Shown here one piece after another: positions 26,194-34,808 of a stretch of DNA of 64,000 bases (its first letter is position 1; the number at the start of each line of letters is the position of its first letter). The stretch spans positions 1,869,501 through 1,933,500 of the forward strand of contig NZ_JAATJM010000001.1 in assembly GCF_011927945.1 (NCBI RefSeq), given 5' to 3'. The DNA comes from Brevundimonas alba. Lineage in GTDB: Bacteria > Pseudomonadota > Alphaproteobacteria > Caulobacterales > Caulobacteraceae. The translations under genes and the position numbers were made by a program. The notes below the pieces were generated by a model that saw only the letters and a program-made list of their open reading frames with translations, searched no databases and was not told the DNA's origin.

Positions 26194-26766
26194 ATGCTTC
26201 GTATCAAACTGCTCACCGCCGCCGCCGCGACGGCTCTGCTGACCGCTTCGGCCGCCATGGCCCAGACCGCTCCGGCCGCCGAGGCCGCCCCGGCCGCCCA
26301 GGCTCCCGCCGTCGCTGGCACCGTCATCGACGTGCTGAAGGAGCGGGGACAGTTCACGACCCTCCTGCGCGCCCTCGACCAGGCCCAGCTGACCGAGACC
26401 CTCGCCACGCGTCCGGCCATCACCCTGTTCGCGCCGACGGACGAGGCCTTCGCCGCCCTGTCCGAAGCTGAGCGCACCCGCCTGCTGGACCCGGCGAACG
26501 CCCAGGAGCTGCGCAACCTGATGCTCTATCATGTGGTCGTCACCGAGCTGACCACCGACCAGATCAAGGGCGCGCGCGGCCCGATCCCGACCGGTGGCGG
26601 CGTTGAAGTCACCATCGACGGCACCGGCGAGACCATCGACGTGGGCGGCGCCAAGGTCGTCCAGGCCGAGATCGACGCCTCGAACGGCGGCATCTTCGTC
26701 ATCGACAAGGTGCTGACGCCAAGCGCGGCTCCGGCCGAAACGGCTCCGGCGGCCGCCGGCGCCTGA
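26194..26766 (+). CDS. Fasciclin (FAS1) domain protein, secreted
   Basis: A 190-residue protein with a cleavable signal (AAATALLTASAAMAQ, residues about 8-22), then an Ala/Pro linker and one FAS1 domain: TTLLRALDQAQLTETL, ITLFAPTDEAFAALSEAER, LMLYHVVVTELTTDQI and GGIFVIDKVLTPS. It ends in an Ala/Pro-rich tail. AAGGGA precedes the ATG. It has its own rho-independent terminator 25 bases after the stop and a 218-base upstream region, so it is probably a single-gene unit. Likely a surface or periplasmic adhesion/stress protein; not experimentally defined. Confidence 0.92.
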   Translation: MLRIKLLTAAAATALLTASAAMAQTAPAAEAAPAAQAPAVAGTVIDVLKERGQFTTLLRALDQAQLTETLATRPAITLFAPTDEAFAALSEAERTRLLDPANAQELRNLMLYHVVVTELTTDQIKGARGPIPTGGGVEVTIDGTGETIDVGGAKVVQAEIDASNGGIFVIDKVLTPSAAPAETAPAAAGA

Positions 26767-26791
26767 TCGCGCTGCAGCGCTGAAAGACAGA

Positions 26792-26821
26792 GGCGGCGGA
26801 CCCCGGTCCGCCGCCTTTTTC
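26792..26821 (+). terminator. Rho-independent terminator after the FAS1 gene
   Basis: A perfect 11-base-pair stem, GGCGGCGGACC and GGTCCGCCGCC, with a CC loop, followed by six T residues. It ends the fasciclin transcript and is one of the clearest intrinsic terminators in the window. Confidence 0.92.
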
Positions 26822-26873
26822 ATGCGCGCCGGGCTTTAACGGTCGGCCAACCGCTGTTGTGTACGCTGCGGGC

Positions 26874-27797
26874 ATGGAAACGCTGACGCCCGCCCAAATC
26901 GTCGCCTTCGAGGCCGTGCTGGCCCGGGTGTCGCCCGACGACCGGGCCCGTCTCCACGCGCTGAAGGACGCCGCCGCCGACGCGGCCGCCGCCTCCGCTC
27001 CTCACTGGGATTTCGACCAGCCGGGCCATCGCGCCGAGGAAGCCCTGAAGGCCGCCTTCGGTCCCGCCCTGACCGACGACCACCGCCGCGCCCTCGTGGC
27101 CATCTGGGCGCTGGAGATGCCGGCGCGCGTTCCCGCCGCCGACCTGCCGCAGGCGTCGCTCGAACTCTATCCGGAATGGATCGGCCGCCTCGCCGACTTC
27201 CTGACCGCCGCCGCCGATCCCTACGACCGCGACTTCTGGGCCAAGGACGTGCGCATCTCGCTGGTCCTCAGTGTCCCCGGCGCCCGGACCCAGATGATCG
27301 ACCTGTCCTCCCCCATGGGCCCCGGGCAGGTTCTACGCCATGCCCGCGAGGGCTGGGGCTGGTCCGTCATCCCGGCCTACGCCGCCGCCCAGGCCTGGAA
27401 GCCGTGGCTGGAGGTCCATACCGAGAGCCGCGAGCTGTCCGACTTCAACGAGGCCGGCTGGGACCGCGCCTGGGCCACCGCCGCGGAAATCCTCAAGCGC
27501 CGGCCCGAGATGGCCGGAATGCTCGGCTCGTCGTGGTTCTACGATCCGCCGCTGGAAACCATCAGCCCGCGACTGGCCTATCTGCGGACCAATCCGCTGA
27601 AGCACGGCGCCTTCATGGTCCATCAGGGCCCGGGCGAGATCCACACCCAGCGCGCCGCGACCAGTTCCCCGACCCGCGCCGCCATGATCGAGAAGGGCGA
27701 ATACACCGCCCGCTCATGGATCGTCGCCTGGCCTCGCGCCGCCCTGATCCGCTGGGCGGATGGGCGCAGGGCGTCGATGATGAGCGAAGCGGCCTAG
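26874..27797 (+). CDS. Conserved hypothetical protein (307 aa)
   Basis: I do not recognise the family. The 307-residue product has no signal peptide or membrane span. It is Trp-rich in the middle (WKPWLEVHTESRELSDFNEA, GWDRAWATAAEIL) and has a striking motif block SSWFYDPPLETISPRLAYLR followed by HGPGEI-like VHQGPGEIHTQRAATSS. The conserved-looking polar blocks suggest an enzyme, perhaps acting on a small molecule. The ATG at 26874 fits better than TTG/GTG alternatives upstream, which have no ribosome binding site. Its stop overlaps that of the convergent deacetylase. Confidence 0.75.
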   Translation: METLTPAQIVAFEAVLARVSPDDRARLHALKDAAADAAAASAPHWDFDQPGHRAEEALKAAFGPALTDDHRRALVAIWALEMPARVPAADLPQASLELYPEWIGRLADFLTAAADPYDRDFWAKDVRISLVLSVPGARTQMIDLSSPMGPGQVLRHAREGWGWSVIPAYAAAQAWKPWLEVHTESRELSDFNEAGWDRAWATAAEILKRRPEMAGMLGSSWFYDPPLETISPRLAYLRTNPLKHGAFMVHQGPGEIHTQRAATSSPTRAAMIEKGEYTARSWIVAWPRAALIRWADGRRASMMSEAA

Positions 27798-28531
27798 CCC
27801 CGCGCGACGGTCCAAGCGGCGGCCACCGGCTGTATCTCCAGCCCCGCCGCCCTGGCCAGTCGCAGCACCCGGTCCAGATCATCCGGCGTGCAACCATAGT
27901 CCGTCGGCCGGTCCGACACGTCGTGCCCATAGGCCGTCAGCCAGCCGCGGCGCTCCGCCGTCTCGGCCATCAGACCTTCGAGGTCGTATCCGGGCAGCCG
28001 CCGGCTCTCCAGCCCGACACTCTTGATCAGCGCCCGGTCCTCGCGACCGGCATTCACCCCGTCGCGCACGCCGCGGCCCAGCGCGAACCGCTCCCGAACC
28101 ATCCGCTTGGCCCCGACCGTCGCGTCGCCGAACGGCCAGGCGAAAGTCGTCATCCGGTACCCGTCCAGCCGCTCCGCCACCCAGGCCGCATTGGCGTCGA
28201 GGCTCAGCCGCAGCGCCTCCCGGTCCATCCGCAGGGCGCTGGTGTGCCCGAAGGTGTGGCAGCCGACCTCGTGCCCGGCCGCGTGCAGCGCCTGCAGGTG
28301 CTCCACCCGGAACTGGTCGCGGTCCATGTTCACGCCGCCGCACAGGCCGCCGCAGACATAGTAGGTCGCCGCAACCCCATGCTCGGCCAGCACCGGCCCG
28401 GCCTCGGTCCAGGCGCTCGCCGGAATGTCGTCGAAGCTCAGCGAGAACACGCCCCGCGCCGGCGCGATCTGCACCGCCTCCACGTCGAGATAGCGCGCGG
28501 CCCGCCGACGCATCTGGTCGATCTGCTTCAT
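27794..28531 (-). CDS. Polysaccharide deacetylase family protein
   Basis: A 245-residue NodB-fold carbohydrate esterase (CE4-like), probably cytosolic since no signal peptide is visible. Metal-binding motifs are present: FSLSFDDIPASAW with the Asp pair and HEVGCHTFGHTSALRM with the two His, followed by FAWPFGDATVGAKR. Members remove N-acetyl groups from sugar polymers or intermediates. Local context does not define the substrate, although such genes often serve exopolysaccharide or lipopolysaccharide synthesis. Confidence 0.88.
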   Translation of the reverse strand: MKQIDQMRRRAARYLDVEAVQIAPARGVFSLSFDDIPASAWTEAGPVLAEHGVAATYYVCGGLCGGVNMDRDQFRVEHLQALHAAGHEVGCHTFGHTSALRMDREALRLSLDANAAWVAERLDGYRMTTFAWPFGDATVGAKRMVRERFALGRGVRDGVNAGREDRALIKSVGLESRRLPGYDLEGLMAETAERRGWLTAYGHDVSDRPTDYGCTPDDLDRVLRLARAAGLEIQPVAAAWTVARG

Positions 28532-28771
28532 CGAGCCATCTTGCAGGGGCTCCGCTTAACGTTCCCTTCGCGAGCCTTGCGACCGCTTCTGACGCATCGG
28601 CCTGCCATGATCCGTGGGTTGAAGGTCTTGAGGGAGGCGATTTGTCCGAAGTGGCCGAAGTGGCCCACGAAATTCGCGGCCACTTTGCCCGCGTCGCCGG
28701 CGTTGCCTTGATAGGGCAGGGGCGCCCGTCTAGGGTCCGCGCCTCTCATTTTGCGACTGCGAACAGCCCTT

Positions 28772-29659
28772 GTGACCACCGAACCGCTCGCCTTCCAAGA
28801 CCTCATCCTGACGCTTCACAAATACTGGGGCGATCAGAGTTGCGCGATCCTCCAGCCCTATGACATCGAGGTCGGCGCCGGCACCCTGCACCCGGCCACG
28901 GTCCTGCGCGCGCTGGGCCCGCGCCCGTGGAAGGCCGCCTATGTCCAGCCCAGCCGCCGCCCCGGCGACGGCCGCTACGGTGAAAATCCCAATAGATTAC
29001 AACACTATTACCAGTATCAAGTGATCCTGAAGCCGAACCCGGACAACCTGCAGCAGCTGTATCTGGGGTCGCTGGCGGCGATCGGGATCGATCCGAAACT
29101 GCACGACATCCGCTTCGTCGAGGACGACTGGGAGAACCCGACGGTCGGCGCTTGGGGGCTCGGCTGGGAGGTCTGGTGCGACGGCATGGAGGTGACGCAG
29201 TTCACCTATTTCCAGGGCGTCGGCGGCATCGAGGTCGACGTCGTTTCGGGCGAGCTGACCTACGGGCTGGAGCGGCTGGCCATGTACGTTCAGGGCGTCG
29301 ACAACGTCTATGATCTGAAGTTCACCAAGGAAGGCCTGACGTATCGCGAGGTCTTCCTGGAGAACGAGCGCCAGCAGTCGGAAGCCAATTTCCACGGCTA
29401 CGACGTCGACGGTCTCAAGCGCCGGTTCGAGGACATGGTCGCCGAGGTCTCGCGCTTCCTCGCCATGAAGGGTCCGCAAGGCCAGGCGCTGGTCCTGCCC
29501 GCCTACGACCAGGTGCTGAAGGCCTCGCACCTGTTCAACCTGATGGACGCCCGCGGCGCCATCGCCGTCGCCGAACGCCAGAGCTACATCGGCCGGATCA
29601 GGGACCTGTGTAAGGCGTGCGCGGTGGCCTACGTCGAACAAGAGCGGGCAGACGCGTGA
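28772..29659 (+). CDS. glyQ: Glycine-tRNA ligase alpha subunit
   Basis: The 295-residue catalytic subunit of the bacterial alpha2-beta2 glycyl-tRNA synthetase, activating glycine for tRNA-Gly. Motifs: [57 protein letters not shown], and later [12 protein letters not shown] and [13 protein letters not shown]. Start taken as GTG 28772; TTG at 28751 would add seven residues. A 240-base gene-free region upstream contains a hairpin (AAGTGGCC/GGCCACTT near 28650-28680). The stop overlaps a GTG start of the DUF559 gene. Confidence 0.96.
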   Translation: MTTEPLAFQDLILTLHKYWGDQSCAILQPYDIEVGAGTLHPATVLRALGPRPWKAAYVQPSRRPGDGRYGENPNRLQHYYQYQVILKPNPDNLQQLYLGSLAAIGIDPKLHDIRFVEDDWENPTVGAWGLGWEVWCDGMEVTQFTYFQGVGGIEVDVVSGELTYGLERLAMYVQGVDNVYDLKFTKEGLTYREVFLENERQQSEANFHGYDVDGLKRRFEDMVAEVSRFLAMKGPQGQALVLPAYDQVLKASHLFNLMDARGAIAVAERQSYIGRIRDLCKACAVAYVEQERADA

Positions 29660-30222
29660 ACACGGACGGTCGCCACAGCGCCCCCTTCCCCTCGAGGGGG
29701 AAGGGCCGGGGATGGGGTGGGGGCACGCTGCGTCAGGATTTGGCGCATGAGGCGTCGTCGCCTGCTCGATCGGGCCCATCGATGCTCCCCGGCGACCAAC
29801 CTGCCTCCACCCCTCCCAACCCTCCCCCTCGAGGGGAGGGCTTTGACCGGTTTGCCGGTCCTGATCGCATCAAACCCGGCGGCGTCCAGCGTAGCCGCCG
29901 TCTCCGCGCGACGCCGACCTTCACCGAGGAAAAGCTCTGGAAGAGTCTCCGCACGCTTGCCATCCGTTTCCGCCGGCAAGCGCCCATCGGCCCCTGTGTT
30001 GTTGACTTCGCGTGTCACCGCGCCCGGCTGGTGATCGAGGTCGACGGCGGGGTGCACAGCCTTCCGGAGGTCGCCGTCCGCGACCTTGGTCGGGACGAAT
30101 GGCTGGCCGCGCAAGGCTATCGTGTCCTGCGTTTCACCACGAGGCAGGTCGAGGACGATATCGAGTCCGTTCTGGCGAGTATCCGCGCCGCTTCTCCCCT
30201 TTCCCTCGACGACGAAATCTGA
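29656..30222 (+). CDS. DUF559 endonuclease-fold protein between glyQ and glyS
   Basis: The C-terminal 110 residues form a DUF559 (Vsr/PD-(D/E)XK-like) domain: [40 protein letters not shown] and [14 protein letters not shown], with the expected acidic residues and Gln/Lys. DUF559 proteins resemble very-short-patch-repair nucleases but mostly lack proven function. The frame is open from GTG 29656, which overlaps the glyQ stop, but the first 75 residues are Pro/Gly/Arg-rich and coincide with a palindromic repeat; ATG 29782 is an alternative start. Its stop overlaps the glyS start (TGATG), so it sits in a coupled tRNA-synthetase operon. Confidence 0.78.
   Translation: MNTDGRHSAPFPSRGKGRGWGGGTLRQDLAHEASSPARSGPSMLPGDQPASTPPNPPPRGEGFDRFAGPDRIKPGGVQRSRRLRATPTFTEEKLWKSLRTLAIRFRRQAPIGPCVVDFACHRARLVIEVDGGVHSLPEVAVRDLGRDEWLAAQGYRVLRFTTRQVEDDIESVLASIRAASPLSLDDEI
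29683..29840. repeat. Inverted pair of palindromic intergenic repeats inside the DUF559 frame
   Basis: Two GC-rich palindromes centred on CTCGAG: CCCTTCCCC/GGGGGAAGGG at 29683-29705 and CCCTCCCC/GGGGAGGG at 29820-29840. Each has a G-rich or C-rich flank (GGGGATGGGGTGGGGG and CCACCCCTCCC) that makes the two units inverted copies of each other. They resemble REP-type elements scattered in Caulobacterales and sphingomonad genomes and could fold into one large hairpin. Confidence 0.8.
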
Positions 30223-32357
30223 TGCCCCAGCTTCTCCTCGAACTGTTCTCGGAAGAGATCCCCGCCCGCATGCAGCAGGGCGCCGCGCGCGACCTGGAGC
30301 GCATGGCCGCCGACCGGCTCAAGGCCGCCGGCCTGACGTATGACGCCCTGACGACCTGGGCCGGTCCGCGCCGTCTGACCCTCATGGTCGACGGCCTGCC
30401 CGCCGCCACTCCGGACCGCGAGGAGGAGCTCAAGGGCCCCCGCGCCAATGCTCCGGAACAGGCGCTGGAAGGCTTCCTGCGCAAGACCGGCCTGACCCGG
30501 GACCAGCTGGTCGAGCGCGACGGCGTCCTGTTCGCCGTGATCAGCCAGAAGGGCCAGCCCACCGCCGGCCTGATCCCCGACATGGTCGACCAGATCGTCC
30601 GCGCCTTCCCCTGGCCCAAGTCGATGCGCTGGGGCTCGGGCACGCTGCGCTGGGTGCGGCCGCTGAAGCGAATCCTCGCCCTGTTCGACGGTCAGGTGGT
30701 CCAGTTCGACATCGACGGCATCAAGGCCGAGGACGTCACCGAGGGTCACCGCTTCCTCGGCGCGGGCCAGCCGTTCACGGTCAGGGACTTCGCCGACTAC
30801 CGCCACAAGCTGGGGCGTGAGCACGTCCTGCTCGACGTCGCCGACCGCAAGCTGCGCATCCTCGAGGCCGCCCGCGCGGCCTGCCACGACCACGGCCTCG
30901 CCCTCGTCGACGACGACGGCCTGCTGGACGAGGTCGCCGGCCTCGCCGAATGGCCGACCCCCATCCTCGGCGACATGGACCCGCAGTTCCTCGACCTGCC
31001 GCCCGAGGTGGTCCGCCTGTCGATGAAGGTGCACCAGAAATATTTCGCCGTCCGCGATCCGGCGACGCAGGGGCTCGCCCCCCATTTCGTCGTCGTCGCC
31101 AACGTCGAGGCCTCCGACGGGGGCGCGGCGCTGGCCGCCGGCAACAGCCGCGTCCTCTCCGCTCGCCTGAACGACGCCCGCTTCTTCTGGGACGAAGACC
31201 TCAAGACCGGCTTCGACGCCTGGAACGACAAGCTGTCCGGCGTCACCTTCCACGCCAAACTCGGCACCCTCGCCGAACGCGTCGACCGCATCGCCGCCCT
31301 CGCCCGCGAGATCGCCCCCTTGGTCGGAGCCGACCCCGATCAGGCAGAGACTGCCGCCCGCCTTGCCAAGGCCGACCTTGCCTCGGGCATGGTCGGGGAA
31401 TTCCCCGAGCTGCAGGGCGTCATGGGCGGCTACTACGCCCGCGCCTTCGGCCAGCCCGACGCCATCGCCGACGCCGTCCGCGACCACTACAAGCCTCAGG
31501 GCCCCGCGGACTCCGTCCCGACCGCGCCCCTGACCGTCGCCGTCTCGCTGGCCGATAAACTCGACACCCTCGTCGGCTTCTTCGCCATCGACGAGAAGCC
31601 GACCGGCTCCAAGGACCCGTTCGCTCTGCGGCGGGCTGCCTTGGGCGTCATCCGGCTGGTGCTTGAGAACAACCTCCGAGCGCCGTTGAAGCCGGTTCTC
31701 AAACAAGAGGGCGCATTCCTCTACGACCGCCTCGGCTTCAAGCTCCGCGAAGACGGCTTCGCGAACGAGACTGACCTCCTGAGGGACGACGGACAGCCTC
31801 AACGGCGCAGTTCGCGCCGTATCGAAACGGTTGCGCTCGACCTCCTCGCCTTTTTCGCCGACCGTCTGAAGGTCCTCCTCCGCGACCAGGGCAAGCGCCA
31901 CGATCTCGTCGACGCCGTCTTCGCCCTCGGCGACGACGACCTCGTCCGCATCGTCCGCCGGGTGGAGGCGCTCGACGCCTTCCTCGCCACCGACGACGGC
32001 GCGAACCTGCTGGCCGGCTACAAGCGCGCCTCCAACATCCTCCGCGCCGAAGAGAAGAAGGGGCCGCTGCCCGAGGGCATGGTCCGCACCGGCCTGCCGG
32101 ACCAGCCGGAACAGGAGACCGCCCTGGCCTTCGCCGCAGCCGCCGCCGCGACCGCGGTCGATCAGGCGCTGGAGACGGAGGACTTCGCCGCCGCGATGCG
32201 GGCGCTCGCCGCCCTGCGCGCGCCGGTCGACGCCTTCTTCGACAAGGTGCTGGTCAACTCCGACGTGCCGGAGGAGCGGGACAACCGCCTGAAACTGCTC
32301 GGTCAGGTCCGCGCGGTGATGGGCCGCGTCGCGGACTTCGGCCAGATCAGCGGCTAG
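30222..32357 (+). CDS. glyS: Glycine-tRNA ligase beta subunit
   Basis: The 711-residue tRNA-recognising subunit of the alpha2-beta2 glycyl-tRNA synthetase. Recognisable: PQLLLELFSEEIPARMQQGA at the start, RANAPEQALEGFLRKTGL, WPKSMRWGSGTLRWVRPLKR, TEGHRFLG, LSARLNDARFFWDEDLKTG, and the HD-like GEFPELQGVMGGYYARAFG. It ends in an anticodon-binding domain with FFDKVLVNSDVPEERDNRL. The length is slightly above typical. ATG at 30222 shares one base with the DUF559 stop, so translation is coupled to it. Confidence 0.96.
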   Translation: MPQLLLELFSEEIPARMQQGAARDLERMAADRLKAAGLTYDALTTWAGPRRLTLMVDGLPAATPDREEELKGPRANAPEQALEGFLRKTGLTRDQLVERDGVLFAVISQKGQPTAGLIPDMVDQIVRAFPWPKSMRWGSGTLRWVRPLKRILALFDGQVVQFDIDGIKAEDVTEGHRFLGAGQPFTVRDFADYRHKLGREHVLLDVADRKLRILEAARAACHDHGLALVDDDGLLDEVAGLAEWPTPILGDMDPQFLDLPPEVVRLSMKVHQKYFAVRDPATQGLAPHFVVVANVEASDGGAALAAGNSRVLSARLNDARFFWDEDLKTGFDAWNDKLSGVTFHAKLGTLAERVDRIAALAREIAPLVGADPDQAETAARLAKADLASGMVGEFPELQGVMGGYYARAFGQPDAIADAVRDHYKPQGPADSVPTAPLTVAVSLADKLDTLVGFFAIDEKPTGSKDPFALRRAALGVIRLVLENNLRAPLKPVLKQEGAFLYDRLGFKLREDGFANETDLLRDDGQPQRRSSRRIETVALDLLAFFADRLKVLLRDQGKRHDLVDAVFALGDDDLVRIVRRVEALDAFLATDDGANLLAGYKRASNILRAEEKKGPLPEGMVRTGLPDQPEQETALAFAAAAAATAVDQALETEDFAAAMRALAALRAPVDAFFDKVLVNSDVPEERDNRLKLLGQVRAVMGRVADFGQISG

Positions 32358-32372
32358 GGCAGACGCTCACCC

Positions 32373-32582
32373 CCTTGTCATCCCGGACGCCGCAGGCGAT
32401 CCGGGACGGCCCAGCGAACTCACGAAGCCGCCCGGAAATCGCACTGCGATTATCCGGGCGAAAGGTCGATGTCGCTCTGTCCCTGAACCGTCTCCCGGAT
32501 AGCCGCTGACGCGCCTTCCGCGAGGTCCAATGGCCGCTCCGCCGTCCCGGCTCTCCGCTTCGCTACGGCCGGGATGACAAGG
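32373..32582. repeat. 210-base palindromic element with 14-base perfect inverted termini
   Basis: CCTTGTCATCCCGG at 32373-32386 and its exact reverse complement CCGGGATGACAAGG at 32569-32582 bracket the stretch between the convergent glyS and inositol-phosphatase genes. The interior has further hairpins, for example GTCATCCCGGACGCC/GCGATCCGGGAC and CGCCCGGAAATCGC/GCGATTATCCGGGCG. No open frame is convincing. It looks like a miniature, non-coding mobile or REP-composite element; no target duplication was found. Confidence 0.72.
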
Positions 32583-32586
32583 CTTC

Positions 32587-33390
32587 TCAGCCCCGCAGCA
32601 CCTTGCGCAGCTGCGGATGCAGCTCCGCGTTCGACGCCAGGATCTGCCCGCCCGTCATCGGATTTCCGTCCTCGTCGATGGTCGTGACGATGCCGCCCGC
32701 CTCGGTGACGAACAGGATGCCCGCCGCCACGTCCCACGGCTGCAGATTGCGTTCGTAATAGGCGTCGTACCGCCCCGCGGCGACCCAGGCGAAGTCCAGC
32801 GCGGCCGAGCCCAGACGACGGATGCCCGCCACCCGCTGGCCGATGGCGTGGATGTCCTTGATGGCCTGCGCGTGACCCGTCTTGCCGATGAAGGGCAGGC
32901 CGGTGGCGATCAGGCTCTCCGACAGGTCCTTGCGCCCCGCGACGCGAATGCGCTGGTCGTTCAGGTAGCAGCCCTTGCCCTTTTCAGCCCAGAACAGCTC
33001 GTTCATGACGGGGTTGTAGGTCACGCCCGCGACGATCTCGGAATGGCCGTCCGGCGCCGTCCGCTGCAGCCCCACCGTGATGGCGAAGTGCGGCATGGCG
33101 TGCATGAAGTTGGTGGTGCCGTCGATCGGGTCGACGATCCAGGTGTGCGACTTGTCCGTGCCCTCGATCAGGCCGCGTTCCTCGCCGAGGAAACCGTAGC
33201 CCGGCCGCGACTTCATCAGCAGTTCGTAGAGCGTGTCCTCGGCCTTGATGTCCGCGGCCGTGACGAAGTCGCCCGGCCCCTTGCGCGACACCTGCAGCTG
33301 GGCGACCTCGCCGAAGTCGCGCAGCATCGGCCGGGCGGTCTTGCGGACCGCATCCATCATCACTTGCAGCAGGGCGGAGGCGAGGGCCAT
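32587..33390 (-). CDS. suhB: Inositol monophosphatase family protein (SuhB-like)
   Basis: A 267-residue Mg-dependent, Li-sensitive-type phosphatase fold. Motifs: FVTAADIKAEDTLYELL, GFLGEERG, WIVDPIDGTTNFMHAMPHFA (metal-binding DPIDGTTNF) and the second site LQPWDVAAGILFVTEAGG. The enzyme dephosphorylates myo-inositol-1-phosphate or related sugar phosphates; SuhB also modulates rRNA transcription antitermination in E. coli. The alphaproteobacterial assignment to suhB rests on family only. It is followed at 97 bases upstream by efp on the same strand. Confidence 0.92.
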   Translation of the reverse strand: MALASALLQVMMDAVRKTARPMLRDFGEVAQLQVSRKGPGDFVTAADIKAEDTLYELLMKSRPGYGFLGEERGLIEGTDKSHTWIVDPIDGTTNFMHAMPHFAITVGLQRTAPDGHSEIVAGVTYNPVMNELFWAEKGKGCYLNDQRIRVAGRKDLSESLIATGLPFIGKTGHAQAIKDIHAIGQRVAGIRRLGSAALDFAWVAAGRYDAYYERNLQPWDVAAGILFVTEAGGIVTTIDEDGNPMTGGQILASNAELHPQLRKVLRG

Positions 33391-33487
33391 GGGGGAATCT
33401 CCTGGTCCGACATGCCCTCCAAGGCTCGCGGCCCGGGCATGCGGAGAAGTTCAAACGCTCAGGCCCCCGACGGGAGCCCGAAAAAAC

Positions 33488-34054
33488 TCAGTCCGCGCGG
33501 CGGACGTATTCGCCGGTCGTGGTGTCGACGATGATCTTCTCGCCCGCCGACATATAGGGCGGGATCATGATGCGGACGCCGTTGTTGGCGATGGCGGGCT
33601 TGTAGGACGACGAGGCGGTCTGGCCCTTCACGGTCGGCTCGGTCTCGACCACTTCCAGCGTCACCTGATCCGGCAGCGACAGGCCGATCGGACGGTCCTC
33701 GTGGCTCTCGATGACGACCTTCATGCCTTCCTGCAGGTAGGGGATGCGCTCGTCGCCGACCCAGTCCTTCTGCAGTTCGATCTGCTCGTAGTTCTCGTCG
33801 TTCATGAACACCAGGGTGTCGCCGCCGTCGTACAGGTACGAATAGTCGCGCTGTTCCAGCGTGACGCGCTCGACCTTGTCTTCCGACCGGAAGCGTTCGT
33901 TCAGCTTGTTGCCGGTCTCGAGGTTCTTGGCCTCGACGTTGGCGAAGGCGCCGCCCTTGCCCGGTTTGACGTGGCTGGCCTTGGTGACGACCCACAGGCC
34001 GCCGTTCACTTGCAGGACCATGCCGGGCTTGATGGTGTTGCCGTTGATCTTCAT
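33488..34054 (-). CDS. efp: Translation elongation factor P
   Basis: A 188-residue three-domain EF-P that relieves ribosome stalling at polyproline stretches. It begins [20 protein letters not shown], and the tip loop [19 protein letters not shown] carries Lys (not Arg) at the modification position, implying beta-lysylation rather than rhamnosylation. [20 protein letters not shown] and the C-terminal [18 protein letters not shown] complete it. No epmA/epmB is in the window. Several neighbouring proteins here are rich in consecutive prolines. Confidence 0.96.
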   Translation of the reverse strand: MKINGNTIKPGMVLQVNGGLWVVTKASHVKPGKGGAFANVEAKNLETGNKLNERFRSEDKVERVTLEQRDYSYLYDGGDTLVFMNDENYEQIELQKDWVGDERIPYLQEGMKVVIESHEDRPIGLSLPDQVTLEVVETEPTVKGQTASSSYKPAIANNGVRIMIPPYMSAGEKIIVDTTTGEYVRRAD

Positions 34055-34156
34055 CGGTGTCTCGGAAGGTTGGGGCGCAGCCCTGACGGCGCGCGCGACG
34101 GCGCTCCCTAGAGGAAGCCGCGTCTCCCGGCAAGGCGAAGCCGCGCCGACGGCCGC

Positions 34157-34699
34157 TCAGTGCACCGTCGGATGGCCGTCGGCCTTCTTCTGCATGATGT
34201 TGGCCATATGCACCCCGCCGCCGACCGGAGAGGCCAGTTTGCCGGCCCGGGCGTCGATCTTGCGGGCCTCATGGGCGAAGGCCGCGGCCATGCCCGCCGA
34301 CGACATCGCCGCTCCGATCTGCAGCGCGCGTCCGGCCGGCCGCATGGCGATCCAGACGGCGTTCAGGGCCTGCGCCGCCGCCCACAGTCCCATGGCCAGA
34401 TGCCGCTCGCGGCTGGCCGGGGCGTTCCATACCCGCACCGCCGACAGGGTGGTCACGGAAAACACCGCCGGCAGGATCAGGCTCAGCGGCCCGCGCGGCC
34501 GCTCCGAGATCGGCGCATCGTCTTCGGCCAGATGTACCGGCCGGGCCCGCACCGTCCGGCTCGCGAACAGCGTCGCCGCCAGCGCGAACCCGACCGTCAC
34601 GGCGACGCCCAGCACCACATGGCCCGGATGCCGGCCCTCCGCGTTCAGGAACTCGGTCGCCGCGTCCCGCGCGTCGTCCAGGGCGTCGTCGATGCTCAT
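34157..34699 (-). CDS. Membrane protein with TspO-like features
   Basis: A 180-residue protein with about four to five hydrophobic segments after a helical, acidic N-terminus (SIDDALDDARDAATEFLNAE). The middle region LPAVFSVTTLSAVRVWNAPA through GLWAAAQALNAVW follows the TspO/MBR pattern of W-x-ly then A-Q-x-x-L-N-x-x-W. The similarity is weaker than for the gene at 10232 and the fold assignment is tentative. Start ATG 34699 is chosen; ATG 34768 would add an Arg/Pro-rich stretch. The C-terminus is polar with His and Lys. Confidence 0.6.
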   Translation of the reverse strand: MSIDDALDDARDAATEFLNAEGRHPGHVVLGVAVTVGFALAATLFASRTVRARPVHLAEDDAPISERPRGPLSLILPAVFSVTTLSAVRVWNAPASRERHLAMGLWAAAQALNAVWIAMRPAGRALQIGAAMSSAGMAAAFAHEARKIDARAGKLASPVGGGVHMANIMQKKADGHPTVH

Positions 34700-34808
34700 G
34701 GTCCCGTCCCTCCAGTCTCGGGACCGGAATGGGCCGGAAGGGAAGGGGTTCCGCCAGCGCCTTGTCATGCACGGCCGGCCCGGCCATCGTCACAAGGGGG
34801 AGGGCTCC

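Noticed and set aside
28650..28680. AAGTGGCC/GGCCACTT hairpin upstream of glyQ as a T-box or glycine riboswitch
   Set aside because: No T-box sequence, specifier loop or glycine-aptamer core is visible; T-boxes are not usual in alphaproteobacterial glyQS. The hairpin may still be real.
28642..28863. 73-codon frame overlapping the start of glyQ, possible leader peptide
   Set aside because: It needs a TTG start, its C-terminal half lies over glyQ in another frame, and its composition is that of a shadow frame.
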